This document shows, in pieces, positions 25,002 to 36,549 of a stretch of 64,000 bases of DNA. Numbering within the stretch: position 1 is the first letter of the stretch; every line of letters begins with the position of its first letter. The notes beneath the pieces were generated by a model. That model worked only from the letters and a program-made list of their open reading frames with translations, made no database searches and was not told where the DNA came from. The position numbers and the translations under genes were made by a program. Origin of the DNA: Chrysomallon squamiferum (taxonomy: Eukaryota > Mollusca > Gastropoda > Neomphalida > Peltospiridae); assembly GCA_012295275.1 (NCBI GenBank), contig CM022672.1:32759999-32823998 (forward strand), given 5' to 3'.

Positions 25002-26206
25002 GTCTAGATCAGGGGCAGGCAAACATTTTAAAACATGGGCTGCATGGATCTTACAGGAAGAGCACGAGGGCCAGAATATGAAATGAGAACAAAATAGATT
25101 TCAAAACGTGTATTTTATGTAAACAGTAAATTCACTTTTAACGAATTTTAGAAGAGTTAATGAGATGGGTGGTGTTGCATACCACGAAGCTCAATTGATG
25201 AGGTGGACAAGAGAAGAATGTCATTTAGATGGCAGTCAGAGAGTTGCGAGCGGAGGTGATACTTTGTATATTGCATTTTCGAGATCAGTTGTTCACAACC
25301 AAATGTACTTCTGAAGATAGCTACAATGCGCTGAACATGTTTAATAAATTGTGGAAATTTGCCAGATGGAAGGAGACATCATGAAAGAAGGAAAGAGGAA
25401 AAGAAGTGCGCAACTTATCTTTTAATTCATCATTGCATCATATCTACCAACTCAATCTGCAAGGAAGCTGTAGAATCTTCCACTGGGATTTCAAAAGGGG
25501 TCCTGAACAATTTGAAATCTGCAGATAGTGGTCGGATACCCCCAAAACGGGAGACAAATTCTTTCCGCAGTGAACTGATGACTGCAGCACAAGTCAATAT
25601 CTGGAAATGAACAAGCAGCAAGACGAGGAAAATGCTGAAACTGACAATTAGACAACTGGGATTCCCACAAGCGTAGTTTAACTTCAAATGCTGTGAGTAC
25701 ATACATCTCTGGAACAAGAATGACCTTACCTTGCAAACTGATATTGAGCATTTTGAGGTATGTGGTGATATCCATGAGAAAAGCCAAGCAGGCAGCCATT
25801 TTGAGTCTACACGAGACAGCATGGCATGATTGCGGATATGATTTAATAATAGATAGTAAAAAGCAAAAATGCAAAAACCAGTTCTGTTTGTGACAGCAAG
25901 AAGTTAGCGTGGTTCAATTCGCCCGCGTGTGTAACTGACACATCGTTATAGTTTGCATATTTTGAAGCAAGCGGTCATTTAAAATTCGGTTACGGGCACT
26001 ATTGATTCGACGAGCACCTTCAAGACGCCTTAAATTTTAAACCTCAGAGCGACTTGAATAAAAAAAATATAGCTATGTCAACTGATTTATTTCATTGACT
26101 TTTATTTTGCTGTCTCGCGGGCCGGATGGCAATGTTAATTGTGAACACTTTGGCGGGCAAGCCAATAAACCTTCGCGGGCCAAAGTTTGCCGCCCCTGGT
26201 CTAGAA
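25002..26206 (-). mobile_element. hAT element (GTF2IRD2/ZBED-like family), internally deleted copy with target duplication
   Basis: The element proper is 25010-26198 (1189 bp). The terminal inverted repeats are CAGGGGCAGGCAAAC at the left and GTTTGCCGCCCCTG at the right. They are flanked by 8-bp duplications GTCTAGAT (25002-25009) and GTCTAGAA (26199-26206), 7 of 8 matching and of the nTCTAGAn type typical of hAT. Read on minus, 26198 to about 25850 matches the 5' end of the larger copy at 63066. Then the sequence jumps to the transposase C-terminus, so the N-terminal half of the gene is deleted. Confidence 0.85.
25130..25874 (-). pseudogene. hAT transposase C-terminal remnant
   Basis: Read on the minus strand, successive frames give AFLMDITTYLKMLNISLQGK, then FEVKLRLWESQLSNCQFQHF. 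Further on comes the dimerisation region: STFGCEQLISKMQYTKYHLR followed by SQLSDCHLNDILLLSTSS. This is the familiar C-terminal part of GTF2IRD2/ZBED5-type hAT transposases. Several frame changes and stops separate the blocks, and the catalytic N-terminal part is missing, so it cannot encode an active enzyme. Confidence 0.75.
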
Positions 26207-26679
26207 AAATAAATTAATTAATTAATTATTAAATAAAGGAAAATAAATGCCCTTTAAAAAATTTATTTCTGTTACAGGTAAATAAAATTTAATATATTTC
26301 TTGCTTTCGTAAATTGCCCCACTTTCTATATTTCACTCATTAGTGTGTGTGTGTCTGCGTGCGTGTGTGTGACTATAAAAGCGCTTCTGAAATTTGAATT
26401 TACCGCCGCCAAATTCGATAATTATGCTGATTTCCGGAATTGAGAGTTATCGGTCTCTATTCGACACAACCACACACATTATTAAGGCATTATAAAGATA
26501 ATGTTGTTGAAATACGAAAATGTTATCACCAAAAAAAAACCCAGAAAAATACATCGGCTTCCTATGAAAATAGATTATCATTTTTTTTCAAACTCATTTT
26601 ATTCTGTATTCTACAACAATGATAACGAGGAACTGGTAAAATTGTCAACGGTGTAAGGGAAATAACTCTAATAAGGCTT

Positions 26680-26730
26680 CGTCGAACACGTGACGGGCAC
26701 CTTTTTTTTCCGCCATATTTAAATAAATGC
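26680..26730. promoter_or_regulatory. Promoter-like E-box plus YY1-type block, left-arm copy
   Basis: CACGTGAC at 26687-26694 (USF/MITF-type E-box) lies 15 bases from CCGCCATATTTAAA (26710-26723), whose reverse strand AAATATGGCGG resembles a YY1 site. Local GC is above the surroundings, and the block is conserved in the right arm. It lies upstream of the plus-strand candidate gene at 27883-28688. Motif reading only. Confidence 0.35.
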
Positions 26731-27022
26731 GATTATTTTGTTGTAAATGTTTATTTCTGTATTTTAAAACAAAGGAATGAGTATTTTAAAGTGTTTCACT
26801 TTTGTGTTACATAGGAAACAGTGTACTGTAGTTTCTATTGTCTGCAGTCTCTCAGTTTTCATGGTTAGTTTAATAAACAACTTTTGTAAATAAAATAATG
26901 AATCAGTTGGTAACTTTGAAATTTAGCATATATTAAATTTATTAATGTTTATAGTTAGATGTGTTGTTATTGTTTTTGTAATTTTATATTTCATAATCAA
27001 CAAAATCGCAAACTGTATAGAA

Positions 27023-27025
<3 letters not shown>

Positions 27026-27108
<83 letters not shown>
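27026..27108. repeat. CT dinucleotide microsatellite
   Basis: Uninterrupted CT tract of about 83 bp. Its inverted counterpart at 50165-50254 is a 90-bp GA tract. Confidence 0.95.
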
Positions 27109-27112
<4 letters not shown>

Positions 27113-27882
27113 ATCCACAGTCGTATATCCTAATCATTTTTTTTTCCTGTATTTTTAGATATTAACTGCCTCGTTGTTATTTATTTTTTCTTCAGCTATA
27201 TGTTTGAAAGATGGGTTAAGAATACCTAATTCTTTATATAATCTTTGCCTCATCAAAACATTCCCATCAATTTTTCCACTTCAATACAAGGACTTCCTGT
27301 GCACATGAGGTAGAATACGAGAAAAACTCTTAGTCTTTCCTGCAGAGCAGTTCTTCTGGATAGAAATTATAAAACTGGTATGAAAAACACACTCATTAAC
27401 TTTTCTGTTTAACTATCTACTTACATTCTTCTCAGTTTTGGTATTGGTAAAATATTCTCAATACAGAGTAAGAAAAGCAGATTAGTGCAAGGATAGTCTA
27501 CAATAACAAGTAAATTAATTGTGGTATACAAATAGCAGGATAATTTAGTTCACTTCCATGTTTCCTTATATCCATTTGCATTGTTTCATTTTTTGTTAGT
27601 TTATATTTGTAGTAAGAGTAATAAAAACCATTTCTTGTTTCGTTTTCAACTCCCAGAATGCAGTTCACTTTATTTTGTTTTTATTTCAAATTTTAAAAAT
27701 TAATTTTGCCATTTCATAGTTTTCACTATAATTTGATGATTCTAAGAATTTTAGTATATTTGTAATTTAGAAATTAAAAAAATATATATATATATATCAG
27801 GATAAAACATTAGTGATTAATATATGTATTTGTCAGAAAGAGAACTATTTTGTATATCTACAAATAAATGCTTGTTTTTCAG

Positions 27883-28688
27883 AAACTACTCAGTACACAA
27901 GAAGAGGTAATTCTGTGAGCTCACCACAGGAGGGAAATGTCATCAAAGACTCTGTACTAGCCTGGCAGGAACAGAAGCATCTACAGAGGTTGTCGTTGTT
28001 CTTACAGTAATAGCAGTAGTAGTAGTAAACTCATTTTTGTAGTGTTGTTGTTAGAGTATTAGTACTTAATAATAATCATTCTTGTTTGTAGTAATAGGTA
28101 ATATTTTAGCTGATGATGCTTTGTGATCATAATGTATCTTTTGTGACTCACAGTCATAAAAATACTAGCTGTAGTCATAGTACTAGTTGTAGTAGTAGTA
28201 GCAGTACTAATAGTAGTTTTATTGTTGCAATAGTAGTAGCAATTGAGGGAGTTTGAGTATATAACAGTTACATGAGAAATTATTATAAAAGTCAAATGAA
28301 AAGTAGGTGTAGAAATAGGAACAATAGTAGTTGTAGTAGTAGTAGTAGTAGTTAGTTGTTGTTGTTGTTGTTTTTGTTGTAGTAGTTATAACGATAATAG
28401 TATAAAAAATATATTTGTTAGCTGAATAGGGGAAAAGAAAGAAAAATGATTAATACTTTATTTACTATTTTATTCATTTGTTTGTTTGTTTATTTACTTA
28501 ATATTTTTATTCAGTATTTTATTTATTTATTTATTTATTCAATGATTTATTGATTTATTAATTTACACAGACAAGACAGTGCTCTCACCAATCAGATTCA
28601 GACCAGTGTGTTCTTCACTCTCTTGTCCAACATCAGATTCGACTCAGTCTTCTCACACATCACATGTCACAGCTTATGGATTTCCTGA
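27883..28688 (+). CDS. Candidate small spliced gene in left arm, two 3' exons, unrecognised
   Basis: Exon A (27883-27988) follows a TTGTTTTTCAG acceptor. It reads TTQYTRRGNSVSSPQEGNVI then KDSVLAWQEQKHLQR to an AG|GTTGTC donor. Exon B begins at 28571 after TTTACACAG. The phases agree and give LQRQDSALTNQIQTSVFFTL, then LSNIRFDSVFSHITCHSLWIS and a TGA at 28686-28688. The inverted copy keeps exon A with only conservative changes (EGNVIKD versus ERNVIKE), which favours coding. A competing phase-0 frame in exon B stays open for 77 codons (to 28804). No family was recognised. 5' exons were not located; the promoter-like block at 26.7 kb is a possible origin. Confidence 0.4.
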
Positions 28689-29962
28689 CTCATACAGCAG
28701 AGTGGGACCAATGCAGTATCAGTGACTATAACACTTGCTGTCTTATTGCAGTGCTGCAGTCAGGAATTGTTTTCCCAGTCTACACATCATACTGTGACAT
28801 ATGAAATATGAGGTGTTGATGTTCAGAAAATATTTTTTGGTTCACCCAGTACATCAATGTGTGTCTCTTAGGCTGATATTTTCACTTCTATTTTGACAGC
28901 GTAAAGAAAACATCCTGACAGACTGAGTAAATGCTTATATCTCTTATTGACTAGATAAAATGGGTGAAATCTGTTTTGTTTTTCAATTTTTAAATAAAAT
29001 AAATAAATATATGTAATCAAATTTATTTACTTTTCTTAAAATAAACTGTCTAAACTAGTCTGTGATTTTTTTCTCTCTGTGTTAGTCATTTCATGCACTC
29101 ACCCTGGATCAGAAAATTCAAATAATTTTGTACAGCTACTAATATATAAGAATTTGTAATGTTTATTAAGTTTCTAATCTACCAAAACTAAATAAAAATA
29201 TTCCTCATCTTAGGATGTTTGATAATGTTAGCTAAAAATATTAAATTATCGGAACTACTTTTTCATCAAAAAACCCCATAATTTTAGAAATTATTACATA
29301 AAATTCCTTACATAAAAATTTAGAAAAGCATGATATAAAATATTTTTGAACTTTTAAATTAAAAATGTTTTAAAACATTTGATCAGGTTTTAAAGATGAG
29401 AGCCAAAAGTGCTGTAAAATATAAAAATACCAAGATTTCTGATCTATCCAACAAAAGTATAATAATAAAATATACAAAATGAAATAAAAAATAACCAGGA
29501 TATTTGTTTACAAAAAAGTTAAAAGCTCAATAAATAACTTGTAATCTGAAAATTATTTATTCAGAAAATTTCTAATTTCTGATTTTATCTTCTAAAACAC
29601 ACAAAATTATATACTTCCATTTTATGTTTTCTTACTATACCTTTATTTAACAGAAAAATGAAATTATCTCCCCTGGACCAAACAACTTTATATAAAATCT
29701 GTACTTTCTTTTTACAAAGCAGTAATCAAGTATTTCTAACAAATTATTTTAAAAAATAAGTCTTTTTTTCACAGACCTGACTGAACTTGGTGCTGTATTG
29801 GGTCCAAACATTATGTATATTGGTCTATATGTAACTATATCTTGTATGAACAACATTGTGACTTCCAATCTGAAATCACAGTTTCACAGTTTTATAAATT
29901 ATTCACTAAGTGTAGTCCATGACTCACACAAGTAATGTTTTTAAACTTTTGTTTGGTGTGGA

Positions 29963-31659
29963 TTTTTCTACAAGTTCTCAGTATTCTCCAGGCATTTGGC
30001 TTCTTTTTATTTTTGTGTGGACATGTTTCATCTTCTACAATTTCTTCTGCTTGCTTAATTCAGTGTGATCAGAAAACTTGAAAAACTTGGAGGCAAACTC
30101 AAGAAGCCATTTAGAATGAACAGATGATTATCATTAACACTTCTCATTATAAACCTGAAAATTTAAAAAAAAAAAATGTGTTTTTATTCAAACTAAAATA
30201 ATATTCAGAAGTCTATAAACAGTATTAATATGTCCTGGTTATAAAAGTCTACCTCTGAATTTGTATTATACAATTTGACTTGAATAACGAAGACTAGATA
30301 AAATTCAAATCTGATGTTTTGTGACTTCATAGTAGAGTTGAGATGAGAAGTAACAGATTGTAGTATCAATCTTGATTTGTGCAGTCTGTTACTCATTTAT
30401 TAAACAATGTACACTGAAAACTGAACATAAAAATAGCTGACTTAATTAACAGTGAAAATGCAGAGGGTTTTTCTCTCACACTGTCATTATCAAAAATAAT
30501 TAAAAACTATCATCTGAAACAGATCATTTAAAATTATATTTCACACTTCGTAGTTATTGAAAGGCTGAGGAAAAGTTTATTAAAAATTGTGAGAGATACT
30601 TTTACATTAATTTACCAGTCAAGCAGACAGTTAAACTAACATGATGTGAAGAATCTGTTGTAAATATATTTCTGTACTCTGTGTACAACACCAGCTTGTG
30701 TCCAAAAAATCAGACATGAGATTCATACATTTAAAAAAACAAATGTCAGTAATAGTATTACAAATGTAATGTACATACACTTTACTTACCAATCACTCAG
30801 TCTGTTAAAACAGCACTGATGTAAAACATCTGATTGTCTGTAACTCTCCTGTGATTTCTTTTCTCTAAGAATCTGATGTAAATAGATTTCTGTACTCTGT
30901 GGTGATTCTGACATAACATCCACCTTGTTTCTGAAAATAAAACATTAATTCTACATTTTTGAACAACTATTACAATTTTATGTCTTCATTTTAATTTGGA
31001 GTGATGTTTTCAAGTAATATATATGTAGAGCGAAATAAAATTTAAGTAAAATAAAATAAAGTCAAACTGTATTTATTAAAATATTTCTTGTTGTTCCTGT
31101 ACTTTTTATTATCTGGGAATGTGTCTGTTTAAAACAAATTTGAACAAATCAAGTCAGAAGCTTTAAGTATGAATCTAATAATTTTAGAAATAAAAATAAA
31201 CATATTTTTATTTTTTTATTTTTACATTTTTAAATTGATAACAAATAAAATCTAAAATCTTTATCTTATTCTTAATTTAAAAATTGAAACTTTCTAAAAT
31301 GCATTTTCAATTGACTATTTCCTCTTACAGCTATGTTATCACTATTGGTGAATCAATGACAAAGTCTGTATTTACAAATAAACAATAAAATTATATCTAA
31401 TAATATTAATATTAAAACATTCTCAGATGAAATAAAGTAATTTATTATTTTGAAGTTTATAAAATCTGGTAGTAAATTGAATTACCTGTCCATTGTACCC
31501 AGCATCTGTTTACAAACATGTTGAGTACATCTGAGTGTCTGAGTCTGTACAAATTTCTCTTAACAGTCAGGACTGGAGAAGTGTCTGTTCTTCACTGAAC
31601 TGTGCACTACACACATGGTCAAGTGGTCATCCTTGGCCTGAAGGAACCTGGCCTTTTTT
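29963..31659 (-). pseudogene. DHX8: DHX8-derived pseudogene fragment, left inverted copy (C-terminal exons)
   Basis: Three minus-strand exon remnants: b' 31659-31486, c' 30930-30790 and d' 30154-29963, with intact AG/GT borders. Exon b' reads KKARFLQAKDDHLTMC, then C-stop-EKF, then KQMLGTMDR. It lines up with the HA2/OB region of DHX8 (PRP22), the DEAH helicase that releases mRNA from the spliceosome. Exon c' continues NKVDVMSESPQ, ending FNRLSDW. Exon d' is shifted but still spells WLLEFASKFFKFSDHTELSK in one frame and PNAWRILRTCRK in another, matching the DHX8 C-terminus. The TAA in b' and the frameshifts make it non-functional. The helicase core and exon a are absent here. Confidence 0.8.
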
Positions 31660-31693
31660 CTGAACAGAAAGAGCTTTTACATTTATGATTCAT

Positions 31694-33636
31694 AAACCTT
31701 TTATGTGAAATAAATATTTGAGATAAAGTAATTAATAGTGGTTCTTGAATTATAACTTATAGATAAACAGGTCAAGTCGCCCAAACGGATCTTTGGCCAT
31801 TTCAAGCCCGCTGCCCTGTACTAGTGATTAAGTGTATTACAGAGTATACAGTATAACTGTAGTGTATATTATACAATATAGGCCTATATATATATTTCGC
31901 AAAGTAATATTTAAAACTATATATGTATATACACATTTTTAATATACTAGCTGTTATGAAGTGGATAGGTATATTTAAAAATGTATTTAACATTTTGTTG
32001 TGTGTGAAAAGCATTGTTTTATATATAATTATCATGCTGATATTTTGAAGTAAAATACAGTTGTTATTGTTCTTGTTATTGTTGTTGTTGTAAAATCTTT
32101 TACAACTATTAATCATGTATATTTGTTATATATATTTATTTTGTATTTACAGATGGTTGAATTTCCACTGGAGTCCATATTGTCCAAGATGTTTGTCATG
32201 TCATTTCACTTGGCCTGTAGTTCTGGAATTGTCACAGTTGTGTCTGTGTTGTCTGTGCAAAGTGATTTATACAGACCTGAGGTTTGAAATTCATTTTTTG
32301 TATTGGTATTACAGATCTGATTAAGCTAGTATAACATTAAACATCCAAAATTATTATTAAACAAATTTTACATAAAACATCTTTTGTACTGAAGATGAAA
32401 ACAAATACATACAAGGAAATGAATTTATTGTTTTTAAAAACAGAAAGAAGTAAAATTATTCATGAATAAAATAAATTATTTTTCCTCCATCTTAAAGATT
32501 TTTTCAATTTTTTTTTTTTTTTTATATTTATGGGAAATAATCTTTTTTAAGAAAAATGTTTGACACAATGAAAGTTTTGTCACTAAACTGAAAAAAAAAA
32601 CTTGAAGCTTTCATTTTCCTTTTGGTTGGTTATTATGAACAATAATAAAATACAGAAAAATCTCAGCAAAATCAATTTATTCCGACTAAATAATTTGTTA
32701 TTCTAATATTTTAGGTGGTATTTAAATAGTAATTTGTTTTTGTTTCCAGAGATTACCAATGATAAATTTTATAATTTTTTTTTTTTATTTTTTTTTTTTT
32801 TTTAATTAACTATAATTTTATTTATTAGAGTTATCAGTAATAAATGTTACAATTTTTTAGTTAACTCATTTCGTTGTTAAGGTTTATGAATCATAAATGT
32901 AAAAGCTCTTTCTGTTCAGAAAAAAGGCCAGGTTCCTTCAGGCCAAGGATGACCACTTGACCATGTGTGTAGTGCACAGTTCAGTGAAGAACAGACACTT
33001 CTCCAGTCCTGACTGTTAAGAGAAATTTGTACAGACTCAGACACTCAGATGTACTCAACATGTTTGTAAACAGATGCTGGGTACAATGGACAGGTAATTC
33101 AATTTACTATCAGATTTTATAAACTTCAAAATAATAAATTACTTAATTTTATCTGAGAATGTTTTAATATTAATATTATTAGATATAATTTTATTGTTTA
33201 TTTGTAAATACAGACTTTGTCATTGATTCACCAATAGTGATAACATAGCTGTAAGAGGAAATAGTCAATTGAAAATGCATTTTAGAAAGTTTCAATTTTT
33301 AAATTAAGAATAAGATAAAGATTTTAGATTTTATTTGTTATCAATTTAAAAATGTAAAAAAAAAAAATAAAAATATGTTTATTTTTATTTTTAAAATTAT
33401 TAGATTCATACTTAAAGCTTCTGACTTGATTTGTTCAAATTTGTTTTAAACAGACACATTCACAGATAATAAAAAGTACAGGAACAACAAGAAATTATTT
33501 AATAAATACAGTTTGACTTTATTTTGTTTTACTTAAATTTTATTTCGCTCTACATATATATTACTTGAAAACATCACTCCAAATTCAAATGAAGACATAA
33601 AATTGTAATAGGTGTTCAAAAATGTAGAATTAATGT
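31694..33636. repeat. Direct duplicate of 43980-45978 (flipped block within the left arm)
   Basis: Begins AACCTTTTATGTGAAATAAA, as at 43983. It carries DHX8-like exons a and b in plus orientation, and ends in the intron just before exon c, where the right copy continues and this one switches to unrelated DNA. Its last 750 bases (32884-33636) are also the inverted repeat of 30940-31693, so the two 750-bp arms flank a 1.19-kb spacer like a fold-back. Confidence 0.9.
32153..33093 (+). pseudogene. DHX8: DHX8-derived pseudogene fragment, second left copy (exons a and b)
   Basis: Exon a (32153-32281) follows TTTGTATTTACAG and reads [20 protein letters not shown], then [20 protein letters not shown]. 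This is the HA2 segment following the winged-helix region in DHX8. Exon b (32920-33093) reads KKARFLQAKDDHLTMCVVHS, with a stop after SSPDC and then KQMLGTMDR. The phases of a and b do not match directly (0 against 2), which suggests a lost short exon or decay. The copy ends before exon c at the rearrangement breakpoint near 33640. Confidence 0.8.
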
Positions 33637-33936
33637 TTTATTCACTCCTGTTGATTTTCTTCATTTTACAAAAAGAAAAACAAGAATTGTAATTCACGGT
33701 ATAGAACAAAAAACAAAAAAAAAAGAAGAAAATAATAATTAAAACAAACAAATAGAAAAAAGAAACGCTATTACATGAATCTATTGCTCATTATTAATAA
33801 CGAAATGTACAAAAGCAAAACGAAACAATAAAAATAACGATTGAGACAATAATGATAAATAGAATAAAAGAAAAATAGAAAAAGTAATACCACGATCAAA
33901 ATAACAATATAATAACAACATCAACAACAGCATAAA

Positions 33937-33937
<1 letters not shown>

Positions 33938-34028
<91 letters not shown>

Positions 34029-34122
34029 TTAATAAATGCTCATTGAAAAATCAGTGTAAGTAAATACTCCCAGCAGCCAATATTCCACATATAAAATTTC
34101 TGTACCCGTCCTCTCGCTCTCT

Positions 34123-34178
<56 letters not shown>
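33938..34178. repeat. ACT/AAT and CA microsatellites
   Basis: ACT units followed by AAT units (33938-34028), then a CA tract of 53 bp (34126-34178). The inverted counterparts on the right are an ATT tract (41305-41360, with no ACT portion) and a GT tract of 76 bp (41137-41212). Confidence 0.9.
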
Positions 34179-34179
<1 letters not shown>

Positions 34180-34901
34180 CTACACTTTCTTTCACATACA
34201 AATACGTCTCCTGTTTCACCATTGAACGCACACCCATAATCTCTCACATGCACACATACAAACTTGTCCCGGTGACCGAACGGTAACATCCTCCGCCTTC
34301 GGAGGGCGGGCGAATGGGTGCCATACGTTCTAGTGAAATACACACACACACCTATAAGCATAGACCTATAAACATACATACAAACAGATGTGTGTCACAC
34401 ACTTGCTGAGTTACACATTCACTCATGCTTTAACGTTCGCATACATTTCAAATAAAGGTGAATAGTATATACACTGTGTAACTTTAAGAAAGGGAGATAA
34501 GTAAGGAACCAACTAAGAAACAAAATACGAGTAATTATATTTTGCAACGATTTTGTTTTGTTTTAACAGTAACACGCTCGCACACAATGAACACCGACAC
34601 ACAAAAACACACACCGACGCACAAACACAAACTGATACATACAAATACACACAACAACACACACAAGTACACAGTGATATACGCAAATGCGTGCGCCTTT
34701 CCTCTTCTTATAATTTATTTCTTGATCAGAAGCGTTTCTGTAAAAAACATGCTTGTCCAAGAAGGTTATTTTAATTTAAATCTGATAATATATTAACAAA
34801 AGTGATAGCTTTACTTACACATTACCCTCAGTCACTGCATTATAATTCTGTAAAGTGTAAAATAGATTAAAAGTAAATTCATTTTAATAAAAAGGACAGC
34901 A

Positions 34902-34957
<56 letters not shown>

Positions 34958-35141
34958 TTATAAAAATAATACATTTCAAAATGCTATTAATTCAATAACA
35001 TTATGATCTTAAGGTTCACCAACATGTATGTAACTATCAGTTTATCAAAATACTTAATGTGCTACTACTAGAAACACTCTCACTACAAGTTTATCAGCAT
35101 ACTTAGTTTGAATACTATAAACATTGACAACTACAAGTGTA

Positions 35142-35574
35142 TCAACTTACTTATGGGTGTGTTTGTATGTATGCTTTTATGTATGTATGAACTACGTATA
35201 TATGTATGCTTTAGAAAGAGTTATGAGTGATTAGATGTGAGTGTATCTATATCCCTCTTCTCTCTCTCTCTCCGTACACACACACACACGTAGACACAAA
35301 CACATCCATAAATATAGACACACACACACACACACACACACAGATACACATACATATACATACTAGATCACATACAAACATATATACATAGATACAGAGA
35401 TAGGTAGACAGATATTGATATATATGTGTGTATGTGTATGTGTGTATGTGTATGTGTGTATGTATGAGTTTGTGTGTTTATGAAAGACATTTAGATATGT
35501 GTGTGATCGTATATATATATGTTTAAGAAAGTATAAATACATGTATTTATGTGCTAGACAGACAATGCGCATTG

Positions 35575-35622
<48 letters not shown>

Positions 35623-36130
35623 TTGTACAGTGGACCCTGATTCATTTGGGACCAGTCATAGGTGCCGTTTTAGACACAGTGCCGGCTTACACAAATTAAA
35701 ATGACACGAAATATATTTTATTTCTCGTGTTATTGTTAAGCATCTATCAAGTGTCATCTGAGAAACAGTCTGTCATAGACAACTGCTTTTTTTTGTTCTA
35801 CTTTATTTATTTGTTTATTAGTTTATTTTTTTTCTTGTTTATCTCCAAAACAAACTTCTCTGTCATGGCCTCCATGTTTAACATCGATTGTAAAATCTGC
35901 TGTCGGTAGCAGCAACGAAATATTTAATTTGTTTTATAATTTTCAGAACATCAGTGTAAGAAATTTCGGTCACTGGGTCATTGTGTGTATCATCAGTCTA
36001 TTCAGATTTTTGAATTTGTCGGTCGTTACTCTTTGCCGACATATTACTTTCGTACAACTGTTGGTAATGGTCACTAAGTTTTATAATGTCAAATATTTCC
36101 TGTCTTCATATTTCAGATTGCATTGCCAGG
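35142..36130. other. Segment present only in the left inner arm
   Basis: Absent from the corresponding place on the right (near 40151). It holds CA/GT-rich sequence (35276-35342, 35423-35470, 35576-35618) and a transposon-end-like word, CAGTGGACCCTGATTCATTT (35629-35648). No TIR pair or coding region was recognised. Confidence 0.6.
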
Positions 36131-36349
36131 GTCTTAGTACAAACCCGCGGCAAAGTCTAGTCGCCTTCTTTTTATTCATTTATTTATTATTTCAAACACA
36201 TCACTTGAAAGTTGAATATCGATACATCTTGCCTCCATTTCGTCCAACGGTCTCCTGAACACATTCTGCGATCAGTCAGCGGACTTCAGTTTTTTAGATC
36301 GCTTTCCGATGAATTCAATAAAACAAAGCAAAATATGCGTCATACATTT

Positions 36350-36549
36350 NNNNNNNNNNNNNNNNNNNNNNNNNNNNNNNNNNNNNNNNNNNNNNNNNNN
36401 NNNNNNNNNNNNNNNNNNNNNNNNNNNNNNNNNNNNNNNNNNNNNNNNNNNNNNNNNNNNNNNNNNNNNNNNNNNNNNNNNNNNNNNNNNNNNNNNNNNN
36501 NNNNNNNNNNNNNNNNNNNNNNNNNNNNNNNNNNNNNNNNNNNNNNNNN
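36350..36549. other. Assembly gap (200 N)
   Basis: Exactly 200 N, a placeholder size, so the real distance is unknown. The left side ends within inverted-duplication homology; the right side begins inside a BTB domain exon. The 5' part of the BTB gene is lost here. Confidence 1.

Larger units (their letters stand above)
26207..31693. repeat. Outer inverted duplication, left arm
   Basis: Reverse complement of 45231-63065, interrupted in the right arm by an extra 11.9-kb segment (50559-62487). Marker matches include the hAT end (26198/63066), the E-box/YY1-like block (26687-26723/62488-62524), the CT tract (27026-27108) against the GA tract (50165-50254), two exons of a candidate gene, and DHX8-derived exons. 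Spot comparison shows only a few mismatches per 100 bases plus small indels. Confidence 0.9.
33640..36349. repeat. Inner inverted duplication, left arm
   Basis: 33640-35141 is the reverse complement of about 40152-41650, and 36131-36349 that of 39945-40150. An extra segment of about 985 bp (35142-36130) occurs only here. The homology runs to the last base before the N gap. Matching landmarks include GTTCGGTCACCGGGACA (reversed) at 34267-34285/41040-41056 and the CA, AAT and ATT tracts. Confidence 0.9.

Noticed and set aside
25359-25893. Plus-strand frames across the hAT element
   Set aside because: Shadows of the minus-strand transposase remnant, which has clear family similarity.
26945-27165. 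Open frames made of Ser-Leu repeats over the CT tract (likewise 38737-39048 and 50116-50356, with Arg-Glu on the other strand)
   Set aside because: They are translations of dinucleotide repeats and have no start context, splice structure or conservation beyond the repeat.
31802-32116. Asn-rich minus-strand frame, repeated at 44088-44417
   Set aside because: Its conservation is explained by the direct duplication. The Asn run comes from a GTT repeat, and the opposite strand carries the DHX8 exon a acceptor region.
34040-34796. His-Thr or Cys-Val repeat frames over CA tracts (and 40540-41525)
   Set aside because: Microsatellite translations, mirrored in the inverted arm; no gene evidence.
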